The notes below the pieces were generated by a model, which did not search any database, was not told the origin of the DNA, and saw nothing but the letters and a program-made list of their open reading frames with translations. 64,000 bases of DNA from NCBI RefSeq assembly GCF_001306145.1, contig NZ_LGKO01000004.1:248001-312000 (forward strand), written 5' to 3'. This DNA is from Thermanaerothrix daxensis (GTDB lineage: Bacteria > Chloroflexota > Anaerolineae > Anaerolineales > Anaerolineaceae). Made by a program: the position numbers and the translations under genes. Position 1 is the stretch's first letter. Each line of letters opens with the position of its first letter. Shown here in pieces: positions 53,210-62,468 of the stretch.

Positions 53210-53695
53210 TCAAGGTTGTGGGGTTAGTTCCACAATTCTCAGGAAATCCGCGGCAGCCCACCCACTTCGATTTTTATCGTAGGGAGCCTGAAGGAACCAC
53301 CAAACATAACCATCGGCCGGAACCGGACCATCCAACACCTGGAAGACTTCTTCTTCCATTGCCAGAAACATGACTGGCGAGCCTGTGCCAGGCTTTGCCC
53401 GCAATCGCAACCCCTCACCTCCCGTGCCAGACACCTGCACATACCCCCCAACCCGAATGCCTGTGGGGTTGAGTAGAGGATCAATGGTGGGCGTGGAAGT
53501 AGGCACTTGAAGCACAGCCGGCAATGAAGTTGATGTTGGAGCGGGGATCAGGGTATAAACGGCGGTGGTCTCCCCACCCACGGGCGCGCCTGAACGTAGA
53601 AAGATAAAAGCGGCCACCAGAGTGGCAAATCCCAAAGCCCCCAGACCACCTCCTATGGCGATTAAGATACCCAACGGCATTTTTCGCGTTTGCAT
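53210..53695 (-). CDS. membrane-anchored SH3b-domain protein
   Basis: 161 residues. One N-terminal helix (MPLGILIAIGGGLGALGFATLVAAFIFL region, about 6-33), a Thr/Pro/Ser-rich linker, then a bacterial SH3-like domain (about 85-155: GLRLRAKPGTGSPVMFLAM, YVWWFLQAPYDKNRSGWAAADFL). It should face outward and may bind wall or glycan. ATG 53695 with GGAG 7 bases upstream is preferred over the longer frame to 53743, which overlaps the antiporter gene. Confidence 0.8.
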   Translation of the reverse strand: MQTRKMPLGILIAIGGGLGALGFATLVAAFIFLRSGAPVGGETTAVYTLIPAPTSTSLPAVLQVPTSTPTIDPLLNPTGIRVGGYVQVSGTGGEGLRLRAKPGTGSPVMFLAMEEEVFQVLDGPVPADGYVWWFLQAPYDKNRSGWAAADFLRIVELTPQP

Positions 53696-53705
53696 GGCGA
53701 ATCTC

Positions 53706-54794
53706 CTACACACCCATTGGCAATAGGAAAAATGCCAACCCAAGGATCAGATACACTGCCAGCAAGGTAGCCCCTTCTAGCCAGTTTGACTCCCCATCCA
53801 TCGCCACCAGCGCTGCAATTAAGATGGCAGCAGCAAGTGCAATGAGTTCAAAGGGGTTAAAGATCAGGGTAAGCGGGTTCCCCATCATCAAACTGATGAA
53901 TACCAGCAGGGGTGCCACAAACAGGGCAATTTGAAGGCTGGATGAAACAGCAATTTCAAGGCTTAGATCCATCCGATTCCGCGCAGCCACATTCACAGCC
54001 ACCAAGTGTTCCGCCACGTTGCCGATCACCGGAATAAGGATGATACCAATGAAAAATTCGGAGACTCCCAGCGATTCCACTACCGCTTCAACCACGCTGA
54101 CCAGTAATTCGCTCAAACCCACAACTCCCAGGGTGGCAACCACTAGGATCCCTACTGCAGTGCGTACGCCCCACTGTGGAGCGGTTTCCTTAAGATGTAC
54201 ATCACCAACCACCATCGGGGTCGTGGGACTACGTAAACTGTAAATAAGGCCAGCCATGTAGAGCACCATCATCACCCCGGCCACCCCCAGGCTGAGCCAT
54301 TCAACCTCGAGGCTGGTTTCCGGGCCAATCAAATGGCTAAAGAGGGAGGGGATCAATAAGGCCACGACCGCCATCAGCAGCAATATGGCGTAATTTGAGG
54401 CCTGCCGGCGGTCAAAGGTTTGCACACCGTGCCGCAGGCCACCCACCAGCAGAGCCAATCCCATTACAAACAGCAAGTTACCCAGAATCGAGCCTGTGAT
54501 TGAAGCCTTTACCAATTCTAGCAAGCCCGAGCGAATGGCTACCAGCGTAATGATCAACTCAGCCGCATTACCCAGGGTGGCGTTTAACAAACCACCAACT
54601 CTTGGCCCGGTGTGACTTGCCAGCGCTTCAGTTGCCTCGCCAAGCAAGCCCGCGAGGGGAATCAACCCTAAGGCCGACAACCCAAAGATCCAATAATTCC
54701 CCCAACCTTGTATCTCAGCCCAAATGACCAGCGGGATCGCTACCAACAACCATCTTAGTGGGTTCTTGAATGCATTAGCCATTTTGATCAGCAA
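53706..54794 (-). CDS. calcium/proton antiporter (CaCA superfamily, CAX type)
   Basis: 362 residues, about 11 helices. Repeat motif 1 GEATEALASHTGPRVGGLLNATLGNAAELI and repeat motif 2 IPVIGNVAEHLVAVNVAARN carry the acidic residues of CAX exchangers. Expels Ca2+ in exchange for protons. The TTG at 54794 has AGGA 7 bases upstream. The ATG at 54782 (MANAFKNPL) has no ribosome site but is the other option. Divergent from a Ser/Thr kinase gene. Confidence 0.9.
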   Translation of the reverse strand: MLIKMANAFKNPLRWLLVAIPLVIWAEIQGWGNYWIFGLSALGLIPLAGLLGEATEALASHTGPRVGGLLNATLGNAAELIITLVAIRSGLLELVKASITGSILGNLLFVMGLALLVGGLRHGVQTFDRRQASNYAILLLMAVVALLIPSLFSHLIGPETSLEVEWLSLGVAGVMMVLYMAGLIYSLRSPTTPMVVGDVHLKETAPQWGVRTAVGILVVATLGVVGLSELLVSVVEAVVESLGVSEFFIGIILIPVIGNVAEHLVAVNVAARNRMDLSLEIAVSSSLQIALFVAPLLVFISLMMGNPLTLIFNPFELIALAAAILIAALVAMDGESNWLEGATLLAVYLILGLAFFLLPMGV

Positions 54795-54886
54795 TTCGTC
54801 TTCCTAAACCAGGGAATCCAAAAATCCCCTATAATTTACCACGTTATGAGCCGATGCGCAGGTCGAGATTTTGTTTGGCGCGGGTA

Positions 54887-54895
54887 TGATATAAT
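54887..54895 (+). promoter_or_regulatory. extended -10 promoter of the membrane Ser/Thr kinase
   Basis: TGATATAAT, a perfect extended -10 element, ends 9 bases before the ATG at 54905 (18 before the in-frame ATG 54914). The transcript would be leaderless or nearly so, and no ribosome-binding site is present. Confidence 0.55.
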
Positions 54896-54904
54896 CGGCC
54901 CTGA

Positions 54905-55984
54905 ATGGATGGAATGAATACCGGCACTGAAATGTTGCCCACATTGGGGGGGCGCTACCGCTTGCTCCGGGTTATCGGTAGCGGTGGCATGGCGCTGGTG
55001 TATCTTGCGCATGATTTGACGCTTGACCGCCGAGTAGCAGTCAAAGTTTTGCGCGAGCCCTTTTCCCGCGAACCCGGCTTCCGTGAGCGCTTCCAAAACG
55101 AAGCCAGGGCAGCGGCCAACCTTACTCACCCCAATATCGTCACGGTTTACGATTTCGGATACGATGACAACACGGCCTTCCTCTACCTGGTGATGGAGTA
55201 TATCCCGGGTACCGACCTGAAAAGCATTCTCAAAGAGCGAGGAGCCCTCCCGGTCGAGGAAGCCGTAAGGTTGTTAATCCAAGCCGCTCGAGGGATTGGG
55301 TATGCTCATCGTATGGGGCTCATCCACTGTGATGTCAAACCTCACAACATGCTGGTGACCCCTGATCAGACTTTGAAGGTCACCGATTTGGGGATTGCCC
55401 GAGCCATGGCTTCCATCCAACCGGATGAAAGCCAGGATGTCGTGTGGGGATCGCCCCTTTACTTCTCCCCAGAACAGGCTGCGGGCCGGCCCCCCACCCC
55501 TGCTTCCGATGTCTATTCCCTTGGGGTCGTCCTGTATGAGATGCTCACAGGACAGCCGCCCTTTTATGCTGGTGACGCAGTTGAACTGGCTCGCCTGCAC
55601 CGCGAAGTGCCTCCGCGCTCACCCCGCACACTCAATCCAAGCATTCCACCTTCCCTTGAGTCCATCCTATTGAAACTTCTGGAAAAAGAGCCTGCACGGC
55701 GCTACCGCACTGCGCAGCAACTGGCGCTGGTGCTCGAGGACTGGCTGCAAAAGACCCAATCATTAGACAATGAAGCTACACAACCCCCTCCTTATCCACA
55801 ACCGTGGGTCGTCTCTTCCTCTCCCCCGCCTCCAGTCGAGGCCCCATCTGTCGCCCCAAACGCTGAAGATAACCTCGAAGTGGATTGGATCACTATTCTG
55901 CTTGGGCTCCTGGCCGTTATTGCTGTGGGAGGACTAATCCCCTTCTGGCTGTGGATTTGGCTGACCTTCAACCCACCGCGCTAA
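54905..55984 (+). CDS. Ser/Thr protein kinase with C-terminal membrane helix
   Basis: 359 residues. Hanks-type domain about 15-280: VIGSGGMALVY, Lys47 in AVKVL, HCDVKPHN catalytic loop (141-148, Cys in place of Arg of HRD, so a non-RD kinase), TDLGIA in place of DFG, and GSPLYFSPEQ. A Pro-rich linker (about 295-325) is followed by one membrane helix (332-355) with almost no outer domain. It lacks the PASTA repeats of PknB. The Asp of DLG and the catalytic Asp143 are present, so it may be active. rpe follows after 4 bases. Confidence 0.9.
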   Translation: MDGMNTGTEMLPTLGGRYRLLRVIGSGGMALVYLAHDLTLDRRVAVKVLREPFSREPGFRERFQNEARAAANLTHPNIVTVYDFGYDDNTAFLYLVMEYIPGTDLKSILKERGALPVEEAVRLLIQAARGIGYAHRMGLIHCDVKPHNMLVTPDQTLKVTDLGIARAMASIQPDESQDVVWGSPLYFSPEQAAGRPPTPASDVYSLGVVLYEMLTGQPPFYAGDAVELARLHREVPPRSPRTLNPSIPPSLESILLKLLEKEPARRYRTAQQLALVLEDWLQKTQSLDNEATQPPPYPQPWVVSSSPPPPVEAPSVAPNAEDNLEVDWITILLGLLAVIAVGGLIPFWLWIWLTFNPPR

Positions 55985-55988
55985 AAAT

Positions 55989-56651
55989 ATGGACGAGATC
56001 ATCCTCTCCGCCTCCATTCTCTCCGCTGATTTTGCTCATCTGGCTGATGAAATTCGTCAGGCAGAAGCCGCTGGCGTGGACTGGCTACACATTGATGTCA
56101 TGGATGGACATTTTGTTCCCAATATCACGATGGGTCCCTTCATCGTTGAGACCTGCCGGCGAGTCTCCACTTTACCCCTAGATGTGCACTTAATGATCGA
56201 AAAACCTGAGCGCTACATTGAGGCCTTTATCCATGCGGGAGCCAATTATGTGAGCGTTCATGTGGAGGGTAACCCTAACATTCACCGCACTTTGCAGACC
56301 ATCCGCTCCCTTGGCGCCAAGGCTGGCATAGTCCTTAATCCCGGCACCCCTACCTGCGCGATTAGTGCACTTATCCCCGCGGTGGATTTTATCCTGGTCA
56401 TGACGGTTAATCCCGGCTATTCGGGCCAGACGTTTTTACCCGAGACGTTGAGCAAAATTTCTGAAATAAAAGCGCTACTTGAGAGGTACCAAAGTTCAGC
56501 CCTGATCCAGGTGGATGGAGGCATCAATCCCACAACGCTTCCTCTGGCTTATCAGGCAGGAGCACGTGTGTTTGTGGCTGCGACTGCCATTTTTAAACAC
56601 CCCCAAGGTGTTCAAGAAGGGGTAAAATCATTGCGTGAGGCAATTAAATGA
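55989..56651 (+). CDS. rpe: ribulose-phosphate 3-epimerase
   Basis: 220 residues, TIM barrel. Interconverts ribulose 5-phosphate and xylulose 5-phosphate in the pentose phosphate pathway. SASILSADFAHLADEI, HIDVMDGHFVPNITMGP, DVHLMIEKPE and VDGGINPTT are the family motifs with the metal ligands. No ribosome site of strength is seen, and translation is probably coupled to the kinase gene 4 bases upstream. It ends at a bidirectional terminator. Confidence 0.95.
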   Translation: MDEIILSASILSADFAHLADEIRQAEAAGVDWLHIDVMDGHFVPNITMGPFIVETCRRVSTLPLDVHLMIEKPERYIEAFIHAGANYVSVHVEGNPNIHRTLQTIRSLGAKAGIVLNPGTPTCAISALIPAVDFILVMTVNPGYSGQTFLPETLSKISEIKALLERYQSSALIQVDGGINPTTLPLAYQAGARVFVAATAIFKHPQGVQEGVKSLREAIK

Positions 56652-56654
56652 AAA

Positions 56655-56676
56655 TGCGGCTTGCGCCGCAATTTTT
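56655..56676 (+). terminator. bidirectional terminator between rpe and rpmB
   Basis: Stem TGCGGC / GCCGCA with a 4-base loop, followed by ATTTTTATT on the plus strand and by TTTTCATTT on the minus strand. It serves rpe and the convergent rpmB. Confidence 0.75.
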
Positions 56677-56704
56677 ATTCGAGAGAGCATAAAGATTGGA
56701 GCAA

Positions 56705-56887
56705 CTACTGAGTTTTCGCAAGAGTTTTAATGCACTTAGCGCAGAGGGTTTTGCGTACCTTGCGCCCGTTCACAAAAAGGGTCACCCGCTGGAGATTGGG
56801 TTTGAAAGCCCGATTCGTCGCGCGCATGGAAAAAGAGCGCCGGTGACCAAATGTGGTCGTCTTACCGCAATGCTCACACTTTGCCAT
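56705..56887 (-). CDS. rpmB: 50S ribosomal protein L28
   Basis: 60 residues: AKCEHCGKTTTFGHRRSFSMRA is the L28 N-terminus and TLCAKCIKTLAK the end. The four cysteines (CEHC and CAKC) make it the zinc-binding form. AAGGA precedes the ATG. It has a clear promoter and is divergent from the asp23-fakA operon, a common bacterial layout. Confidence 0.97.
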   Translation of the reverse strand: MAKCEHCGKTTTFGHRRSFSMRATNRAFKPNLQRVTLFVNGRKVRKTLCAKCIKTLAKTQ

Positions 56888-56931
56888 GGTTTACAATCCT
56901 TTCCGCATCCAGATGATATCAGCAAAGGTGC

Positions 56932-56960
56932 ATTTTATCACACTCCGCATCTATTTTCAA
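56932..56960 (-). promoter_or_regulatory. promoter of rpmB
   Basis: On the minus strand: TTGAAA (56960-56955), 17-base spacer ending in TGA, TAAAAT (56937-56932), so an extended -10 promoter, 44 bases upstream of the rpmB ATG. Confidence 0.75.
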
Positions 56961-57006
56961 CCTCCCCTGTTAAATTGATAGAAACAAGAAGGAAGGGTGG
57001 GCAGAG

Positions 57007-57363
57007 ATGAAACAGTCGGTCAATCCATACGGGAACATCTATCTTTCACCAAAAGCAATTGCAACCATAGCCTACCATGCGGCGCTGGAATCCTATGGGG
57101 TTGTGGGGTTGGCCCCCAAAAACATTGCCGAAGGGATTGCCCAGGTACTGGTCAAAGAGCCTGCGCATGGGGTGGATGTTCGCTTTACGGATGATTCAGT
57201 GATAATTGATCTGTATATTATTGTGGAATATGGCACCCGCATTCAAACGGTTGCCTCCAGTGTGGCTGATAATGTACGCTATCAGATTGAGAAAAGCACG
57301 GGCTTGCCCGTGAAGGAAGTCAATGTGCACATCCGCGGTTTGCGCGTTAGCAACACCGATTGA
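57007..57363 (+). CDS. Asp23/Gls24 family protein
   Basis: 118 residues. Small alkaline-shock-like protein, often encoded before fakA. GNIYLSPKAIATIAYHAALESYGVVGLAPK is the family start, and VNVHIRGLRV the end. No membrane helix. Role in envelope stress or lipid homeostasis is inferred from the family and position. The GGGTGGGCAGAG before the ATG serves as a ribosome site. Confidence 0.9.
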   Translation: MKQSVNPYGNIYLSPKAIATIAYHAALESYGVVGLAPKNIAEGIAQVLVKEPAHGVDVRFTDDSVIIDLYIIVEYGTRIQTVASSVADNVRYQIEKSTGLPVKEVNVHIRGLRVSNTD

Positions 57364-57400
57364 TTTCTTGATTCCAGGCTAGAGGTAAGGTTGTAAACCC

Positions 57401-59074
57401 ATGAGCAATGATATTCAGTTTTCACCCATTCCCGACGGACGCCAGTTGCTGGATTCACCCGTTTTGGACGGACAAGGGCTCAAAGCCCTGCTCGAAGCAG
57501 GATTAACCTGGTTGCGAAATAACCAGCAAGCCGTAAATGCCCTAAATGTTTTTCCCGTCCCCGATGGGGATACTGGGACCAATATGGTATTAACCCTTCA
57601 GGCAGCGTACAACGAAATTTTGGGGATGGGGGACCGGAATATTGGAAAAATTGCGCACGCGATTGCTCAGGGAGCTCTTCTTGGCGCCCGCGGCAACTCG
57701 GGGGTTATCCTCTCACAACTCTGGCGTGGATTCGCACGTGCGTTGGACAACCTGGAGGTTATGGATGCTCCCCTTCTGGTAAAGGCCCTGGCAGAGGCGC
57801 GCAACACGGCTTATAAAGGGGTAGTTCGGCCGGTTGAAGGAACGATTCTCACCGTCGCGAAAGACATTGCACAGGCAGCCGAGGCTTTTACCGGCAAAGA
57901 GCTCAAAGTCGAGATGCTTGAAGCCCTGGTCGAGGCTGCCGACCGTTCAGTACAGAAGACTCCCGAATTGCTACCGATCCTTAAACAAGCAGGTGTTGTA
58001 GATGCTGGTGGAAAAGGACTGTACTTCATCTTGGAGGGTATGCTCCGTTTTGTCAAAGGCCTATCGCTGGAGACCCCCCTCACCACCGTGGTACAACCCC
58101 TCGCCTCAATGAGAATGGAAGAGACCATGGAAGAAATCGAGCCTGGGCAAGATTATGAAGTGGTAGTTGATTTTCGTCCTAACGCCCCCATTGATTTGGA
58201 AAAGTTTTACTCTGACCTTGCAGAAATGGGGACTTCCATTCAGGTGGGCGAAGGCGATGGAATGTATCGGATGCACATCCATGTGCCCACCGAGAATCGC
58301 TATCGTCCCATTGATTACGTCATGGGACTTGGCACAATCACCAAAGTTTCCATCGAAAATTTGATTGCCCAGATCGAAGAACGCAGACAAGAACAATCTA
58401 GCGCTACCCGCCTCAATTTGGCAAAAATCGAACCCGGGCAAATTGCTGTGGTAGCCGTGTCGCCAGGGTTAGGTTTAAGCCGCATTTTCGCCAGCCTGGG
58501 AGTTGCAGCCATCGTAGAAGGCGGACAGACCATGAATCCCAGTACCGAGGAAATTCTCAATGCCTTCGAGAATTTGCCCACCGATAAAATTATTATCCTC
58601 CCCAATAACAAAAACATTATCCTGGCTGCCCAGAACGCCGCTAGCATGACCGTCAAAAAGGTGGCTGTGATCCCCTCCAAATCGGTCCCTCAAGGACTGA
58701 GTGCCCTGCTCCGCTATGACCCTGATGGCGATTTTGAAACTGTGGTAAAGGAAATGGAAGAAGCCATTCAAGAGGTAATCACTGGTGAGATCACAACAGC
58801 CACCCGCTCCGTCGAAATTAACGGTGTCAAGGTATCTCAAGGGGAAGTGATCGCCCTATTAAACGGGAATCTCGTAGGCTCTTCCCCAAGTATCCTGGAG
58901 GCATGCCAGACACTTCTGGAAAAAGCCAATGCCCGTGAGCGAGAACGCATCACCATTTTTTACGGCCAAAATATTGCCAAAGCCGAGGTCAATAAAATCG
59001 CGGATAAAATTCGCGAACTCTATCCGCACCACGAAATTGAAATCCACGAGGGGGGCAACCCCACTATCAACTGA
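57401..59074 (+). CDS. fakA: fatty acid kinase subunit FakA (DAK2/YloV family)
   Basis: 557 residues. An N-terminal DAK2 (DhaL-like) nucleotide domain (LNVFPVPDGDTGTNM, RGNSGVILSQLWRGFA, GVVDAGGKGLYF), then a middle and C-terminal domain ending in HEIEIHEGGNPTIN. FakA phosphorylates fatty acids presented by FakB/DegV proteins, and PlsX can convert the acyl-phosphate to acyl-ACP. degV follows within 30 bases. This is a second DhaL-fold protein in the window, distinct from the dihydroxyacetone kinase. Confidence 0.93.
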   Translation: MSNDIQFSPIPDGRQLLDSPVLDGQGLKALLEAGLTWLRNNQQAVNALNVFPVPDGDTGTNMVLTLQAAYNEILGMGDRNIGKIAHAIAQGALLGARGNSGVILSQLWRGFARALDNLEVMDAPLLVKALAEARNTAYKGVVRPVEGTILTVAKDIAQAAEAFTGKELKVEMLEALVEAADRSVQKTPELLPILKQAGVVDAGGKGLYFILEGMLRFVKGLSLETPLTTVVQPLASMRMEETMEEIEPGQDYEVVVDFRPNAPIDLEKFYSDLAEMGTSIQVGEGDGMYRMHIHVPTENRYRPIDYVMGLGTITKVSIENLIAQIEERRQEQSSATRLNLAKIEPGQIAVVAVSPGLGLSRIFASLGVAAIVEGGQTMNPSTEEILNAFENLPTDKIIILPNNKNIILAAQNAASMTVKKVAVIPSKSVPQGLSALLRYDPDGDFETVVKEMEEAIQEVITGEITTATRSVEINGVKVSQGEVIALLNGNLVGSSPSILEACQTLLEKANARERERITIFYGQNIAKAEVNKIADKIRELYPHHEIEIHEGGNPTIN

Positions 59075-59101
59075 TCCTGTCCATTGAATAAACCCGGCTC
59101 T

Positions 59102-59965
59102 ATGGCATCCATTGGGATACTCACCGACACAACGGCTCATTTTCCTCAACCCAAATTTTCCGGGCAAGATCACGTTGCCTTGATTGATTTTACCCTCGTC
59201 TTTCAAGGCAATCATCTTGGGGAGTCCCGCAATCACAAAGCCCTGGATCTTCCCTTATCCTTAATCGGCTGGGAGGCGGAAAAGGCCCCCAGGCTGATTC
59301 CCCCATCGGTAGAAGATTTTTACCAGCATTATCTCCTTCTTCACCAGCGTTTCTCCGGGTTGCTGGTTATCACCCATTCGGCCCAATTGAGCCTCACTTA
59401 TGAAAACGCACTTCAGGCGGCTGAGATTCTGCACGGAACCTCGGAGATCGCCGTGATCAACGCTCAGACCATCTCCGCGGGACTGGGCTTGCTGGTCCAG
59501 GCAACTGCACAACACATTGTACGTGGGTTGTCGTTTGACCAGATTGAAACCATTGTCCGGCGCAACATTCCCAAAATCTATACCCTGATCTGCACACCCG
59601 GCCTCTCCTACCTATCCCATAACGGGCTGCTTACCCATCCCCAGGCCATTGTGGGAGAAATGCTCAATCTTTTGCAAGTATTTTCATTGGAAGAGGACCA
59701 CCTGGTTCCTGTAGAAAAGGTGCGTAATTACCGCCATGCGGCGGAGTTCTTCATTGAGTTCTTAAGCGAGTTCGAGGAATTATCTCACGTCGCCCTCATT
59801 CAGACAGCCAACACCCCTCTGGGCGAAACTCACTTGCTACGCCAATTTATCAATGAGTCTTTCCCAAGGACAGCATTCACCGAGCACAAAGCCAACCCGC
59901 CAATGAGCGCCCTGTTTGGCCCCCGCTTTGTCTGCCTGGTTGCCCTTGAGACCCTGGAGCCCTAA
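59102..59965 (+). CDS. DegV family fatty-acid-binding protein (FakB-like)
   Basis: 287 residues from ATG 59102 (MASIGILTDTTAHFP). DegV proteins bind a fatty acid for phosphorylation by FakA. ILTDTTAHFP, PRLIPPSVEDFYQHY, TICTPGLSYLSHNG-like and the late GPRFVCLVALE fit the fold. The usual TSQPS loop reads LIPPS, which is divergent. The frame also opens at TTG 59084. Position right after fakA supports the FakB role. Confidence 0.88.
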   Translation: MASIGILTDTTAHFPQPKFSGQDHVALIDFTLVFQGNHLGESRNHKALDLPLSLIGWEAEKAPRLIPPSVEDFYQHYLLLHQRFSGLLVITHSAQLSLTYENALQAAEILHGTSEIAVINAQTISAGLGLLVQATAQHIVRGLSFDQIETIVRRNIPKIYTLICTPGLSYLSHNGLLTHPQAIVGEMLNLLQVFSLEEDHLVPVEKVRNYRHAAEFFIEFLSEFEELSHVALIQTANTPLGETHLLRQFINESFPRTAFTEHKANPPMSALFGPRFVCLVALETLEP

Positions 59966-59985
59966 GTTTAGGGTAAAATAAAAAC

Positions 59986-62454
59986 ATGCTACCCGCATTG
60001 CAGAAACTCCAAAAGTTCATAAAGTTGGAAGCCGAACGCGGTTATGACAACCGAGCAGTTCTTGGGGGGTTAGATAAGATTATCCCTCTCTGGCAACAAG
60101 AAGCCCGCGAGAACGGCGTTCCTGAACCCCTTATCCAGGAAGTCACCCGCTGTTTGGAGCGCTATGCTTCGTTGTCTCCCGAGGAGCGTGCTGATTGTCT
60201 GCAAGCACTGCTAGAGAAAATTGATGTCCCCGAATCCTTCGGTCCCACAGACTCCACGCCTCACGAAACTCAGGCAGTAAATATCGCCCCGACGCCAACC
60301 GTTAACGGAGGACGCAATCGAGGTCCCCGGCGTTCGGCCCCCAGGACTTATTCGCTTTCCACCGATTCTCTCCCCGCCCATGGGCTTAAAGCCCCCCTAA
60401 CGGTGCTACCTGGAATTGGTCCACGTTATGCCCAAACCCTGCGCCAGCTCGGGTTAGAAACCCTTGAAGACCTTCTCTATTACTTCCCTCGCCGTTACGA
60501 CGACTACAGCCGCCTAAAACCCATCAACCGCTTGCGCTACGGGGAGGAAGTAACCGTTATAGGAACGGTACAAAGCGTCAACAACCGCGATACTCGTGGG
60601 GGGCGTCTGAATCTAACTGAAGTCATCGTCAGTGATGGTACAGCGGCCCTACGGGTTAATTGGTTTAACCAGCCCTGGCTGGCCAAGTCCATTACACCGG
60701 GAATGCAGATTGTTCTTTCAGGCCGGGTAGATATGTACCTCGGGCGGTTGGTCATGAACAGCCCAGAATGGGAACCCCTGGAGCAGGAACACCTGCATAC
60801 CAACCGTATCGTGCCGGTGTACCCTTTGACGGCCAAAGTAACCCAGAAAATGCTTCGCCGGATTATGTATCAGACGGTTACTTTCTGGGCACCCCGCATC
60901 CAGGACTACCTCCCCGAATGGGTGCGCCAGGCAGGCGAATTGGTTCCGCTTTCTCATGCGCTGCTAAATGTACACTTTCCCGAAAGCCAGGATGATCTGA
61001 AAGCGGCACAAGACCGCCTCGCCTTTGATGAATTATTCCTTCTGCAATTAGGTGTCCTCCAACAAAAGCGTGCTTGGCAAGCCAACACCGCCACGATATT
61101 TGAAGCCCCAGAGGCCTGGCTTGAAGAGATCATCGCAAACCTGCCGTTTGAACTCACTAACGCCCAACGCCGCGTTTTGGAAGAAATCCGTCAGGATCTC
61201 CGGGCTGGCCGCCCAATGAATCGTCTGCTTCAGGGGGATGTGGGTTCCGGAAAAACGATTGTAGCCGCGCTTGCAGTGGCCATAGTGACCCGTGCAGGAG
61301 CACAGGCCGCATTCATGGCGCCTACCAGTATTCTGGCCGAACAACACTACCGCAATCTTCTGAAATTACTGGCGGATTCAGAACGTGGGACGCCTGTACT
61401 TCCTGCTGGGAACATTCGCTTGTTAGTAGGAGACACGCCCGAAACCGAGAAAGAAGAAATCCGGGCCGGTTTAGCAGATGGTTCCATTAAACTTGTCATC
61501 GGCACTCACGCGCTCATCGAAGACCCGGTTACATTTGCCAATCTTCAACTGGTCATTATTGACGAACAACACCGCTTTGGGGTAGAACAGCGCGCCGCGC
61601 TACGTCTCAAAGGGCACAATCCGCACCTGCTGGTGATGACAGCCACCCCCATTCCCCGCTCACTGGCTCTTACTATCTACGGGGACTTAGATCTTTCCGT
61701 CATGGATGAGATGCCACGTGGCCGTCAGCCCGTAGAAACACACCTGCTGTCCCCTCTTGAGCGCGAACGGGCTTATTCCTTAATCCGATCTCAAGTGGAG
61801 AAAGGGTATCAGGCTTTTATCATCTACCCCTTGATCGAAAAGGGCCAAAATGACGAAACCCGGGCAGCGGTTGAGGAACACGAGCGGCTGCAACGGGAGA
61901 TTTTTCCTGACCTCCGGCTGGGTCTTCTGCACGGGCGTTTGCCACCTGCCGAAAAAGAGCGCATCATGCGCGCTTTCCGCAATGGGGAATTCCATATTCT
62001 GGTTTCCACCTCGGTAGTAGAGGTGGGCGTAGATGTCCCCAATGCTACGGTCATGCTGATCGAGGGTGCCAACCGCTTCGGGTTGGCCCAGCTCCACCAG
62101 TTCCGCGGACGTGTTGGACGAGGAAACGCGAAATCGTACTGCCTGCTCATCCCCGAAACTAACGATGATGTTGAAAATGAACGCCTGTTAGCCATGGTTG
62201 AAACTAACGATGGGTTCGTGCTAGCCGAACGTGATCTGCAACAGCGCGGGCCAGGTGAATTTTTGGGCACGCGTCAGGCGGGTTACTCCGAATTGCGCAT
62301 GGCCAGCCTCGCAAATGTCCACCTCATCGAAAAGGCTCGGCGTCTTGCCCAAACCTTGTTTGAAAATGATCCGGATCTATCCCATCCAGAGCATCAGCCT
62401 TTGCGGTTAAACTTTGAGCGCTTCTGGCAGGGAGGCCGGGGAGATATCAGTTGA
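59986..62454 (+). CDS. recG: ATP-dependent DNA helicase RecG
   Basis: 822 residues. Reverses stalled replication forks and moves Holliday junctions. An N-terminal 110 residues (helical, Chloroflexi-like extension) precede a wedge/OB domain (about 135-290; PLTVLPGIGPRYAQTLRQLG, VTVIGTVQSV) and two helicase lobes with Walker A GDVGSGKT, DEQHRFGV (DEQH box), TATPIPRS, SVVEVGVDVPN and FRGRVGRG. ATG 59986 has no ribosome site. TAAAAT at 59974-59979 would make the message leaderless. Stop overlaps the possible coaD TTG. Confidence 0.96.
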   Translation: MLPALQKLQKFIKLEAERGYDNRAVLGGLDKIIPLWQQEARENGVPEPLIQEVTRCLERYASLSPEERADCLQALLEKIDVPESFGPTDSTPHETQAVNIAPTPTVNGGRNRGPRRSAPRTYSLSTDSLPAHGLKAPLTVLPGIGPRYAQTLRQLGLETLEDLLYYFPRRYDDYSRLKPINRLRYGEEVTVIGTVQSVNNRDTRGGRLNLTEVIVSDGTAALRVNWFNQPWLAKSITPGMQIVLSGRVDMYLGRLVMNSPEWEPLEQEHLHTNRIVPVYPLTAKVTQKMLRRIMYQTVTFWAPRIQDYLPEWVRQAGELVPLSHALLNVHFPESQDDLKAAQDRLAFDELFLLQLGVLQQKRAWQANTATIFEAPEAWLEEIIANLPFELTNAQRRVLEEIRQDLRAGRPMNRLLQGDVGSGKTIVAALAVAIVTRAGAQAAFMAPTSILAEQHYRNLLKLLADSERGTPVLPAGNIRLLVGDTPETEKEEIRAGLADGSIKLVIGTHALIEDPVTFANLQLVIIDEQHRFGVEQRAALRLKGHNPHLLVMTATPIPRSLALTIYGDLDLSVMDEMPRGRQPVETHLLSPLERERAYSLIRSQVEKGYQAFIIYPLIEKGQNDETRAAVEEHERLQREIFPDLRLGLLHGRLPPAEKERIMRAFRNGEFHILVSTSVVEVGVDVPNATVMLIEGANRFGLAQLHQFRGRVGRGNAKSYCLLIPETNDDVENERLLAMVETNDGFVLAERDLQQRGPGEFLGTRQAGYSELRMASLANVHLIEKARRLAQTLFENDPDLSHPEHQPLRLNFERFWQGGRGDIS

Positions 62455-62468
62455 AAAAGGAGAAAACC

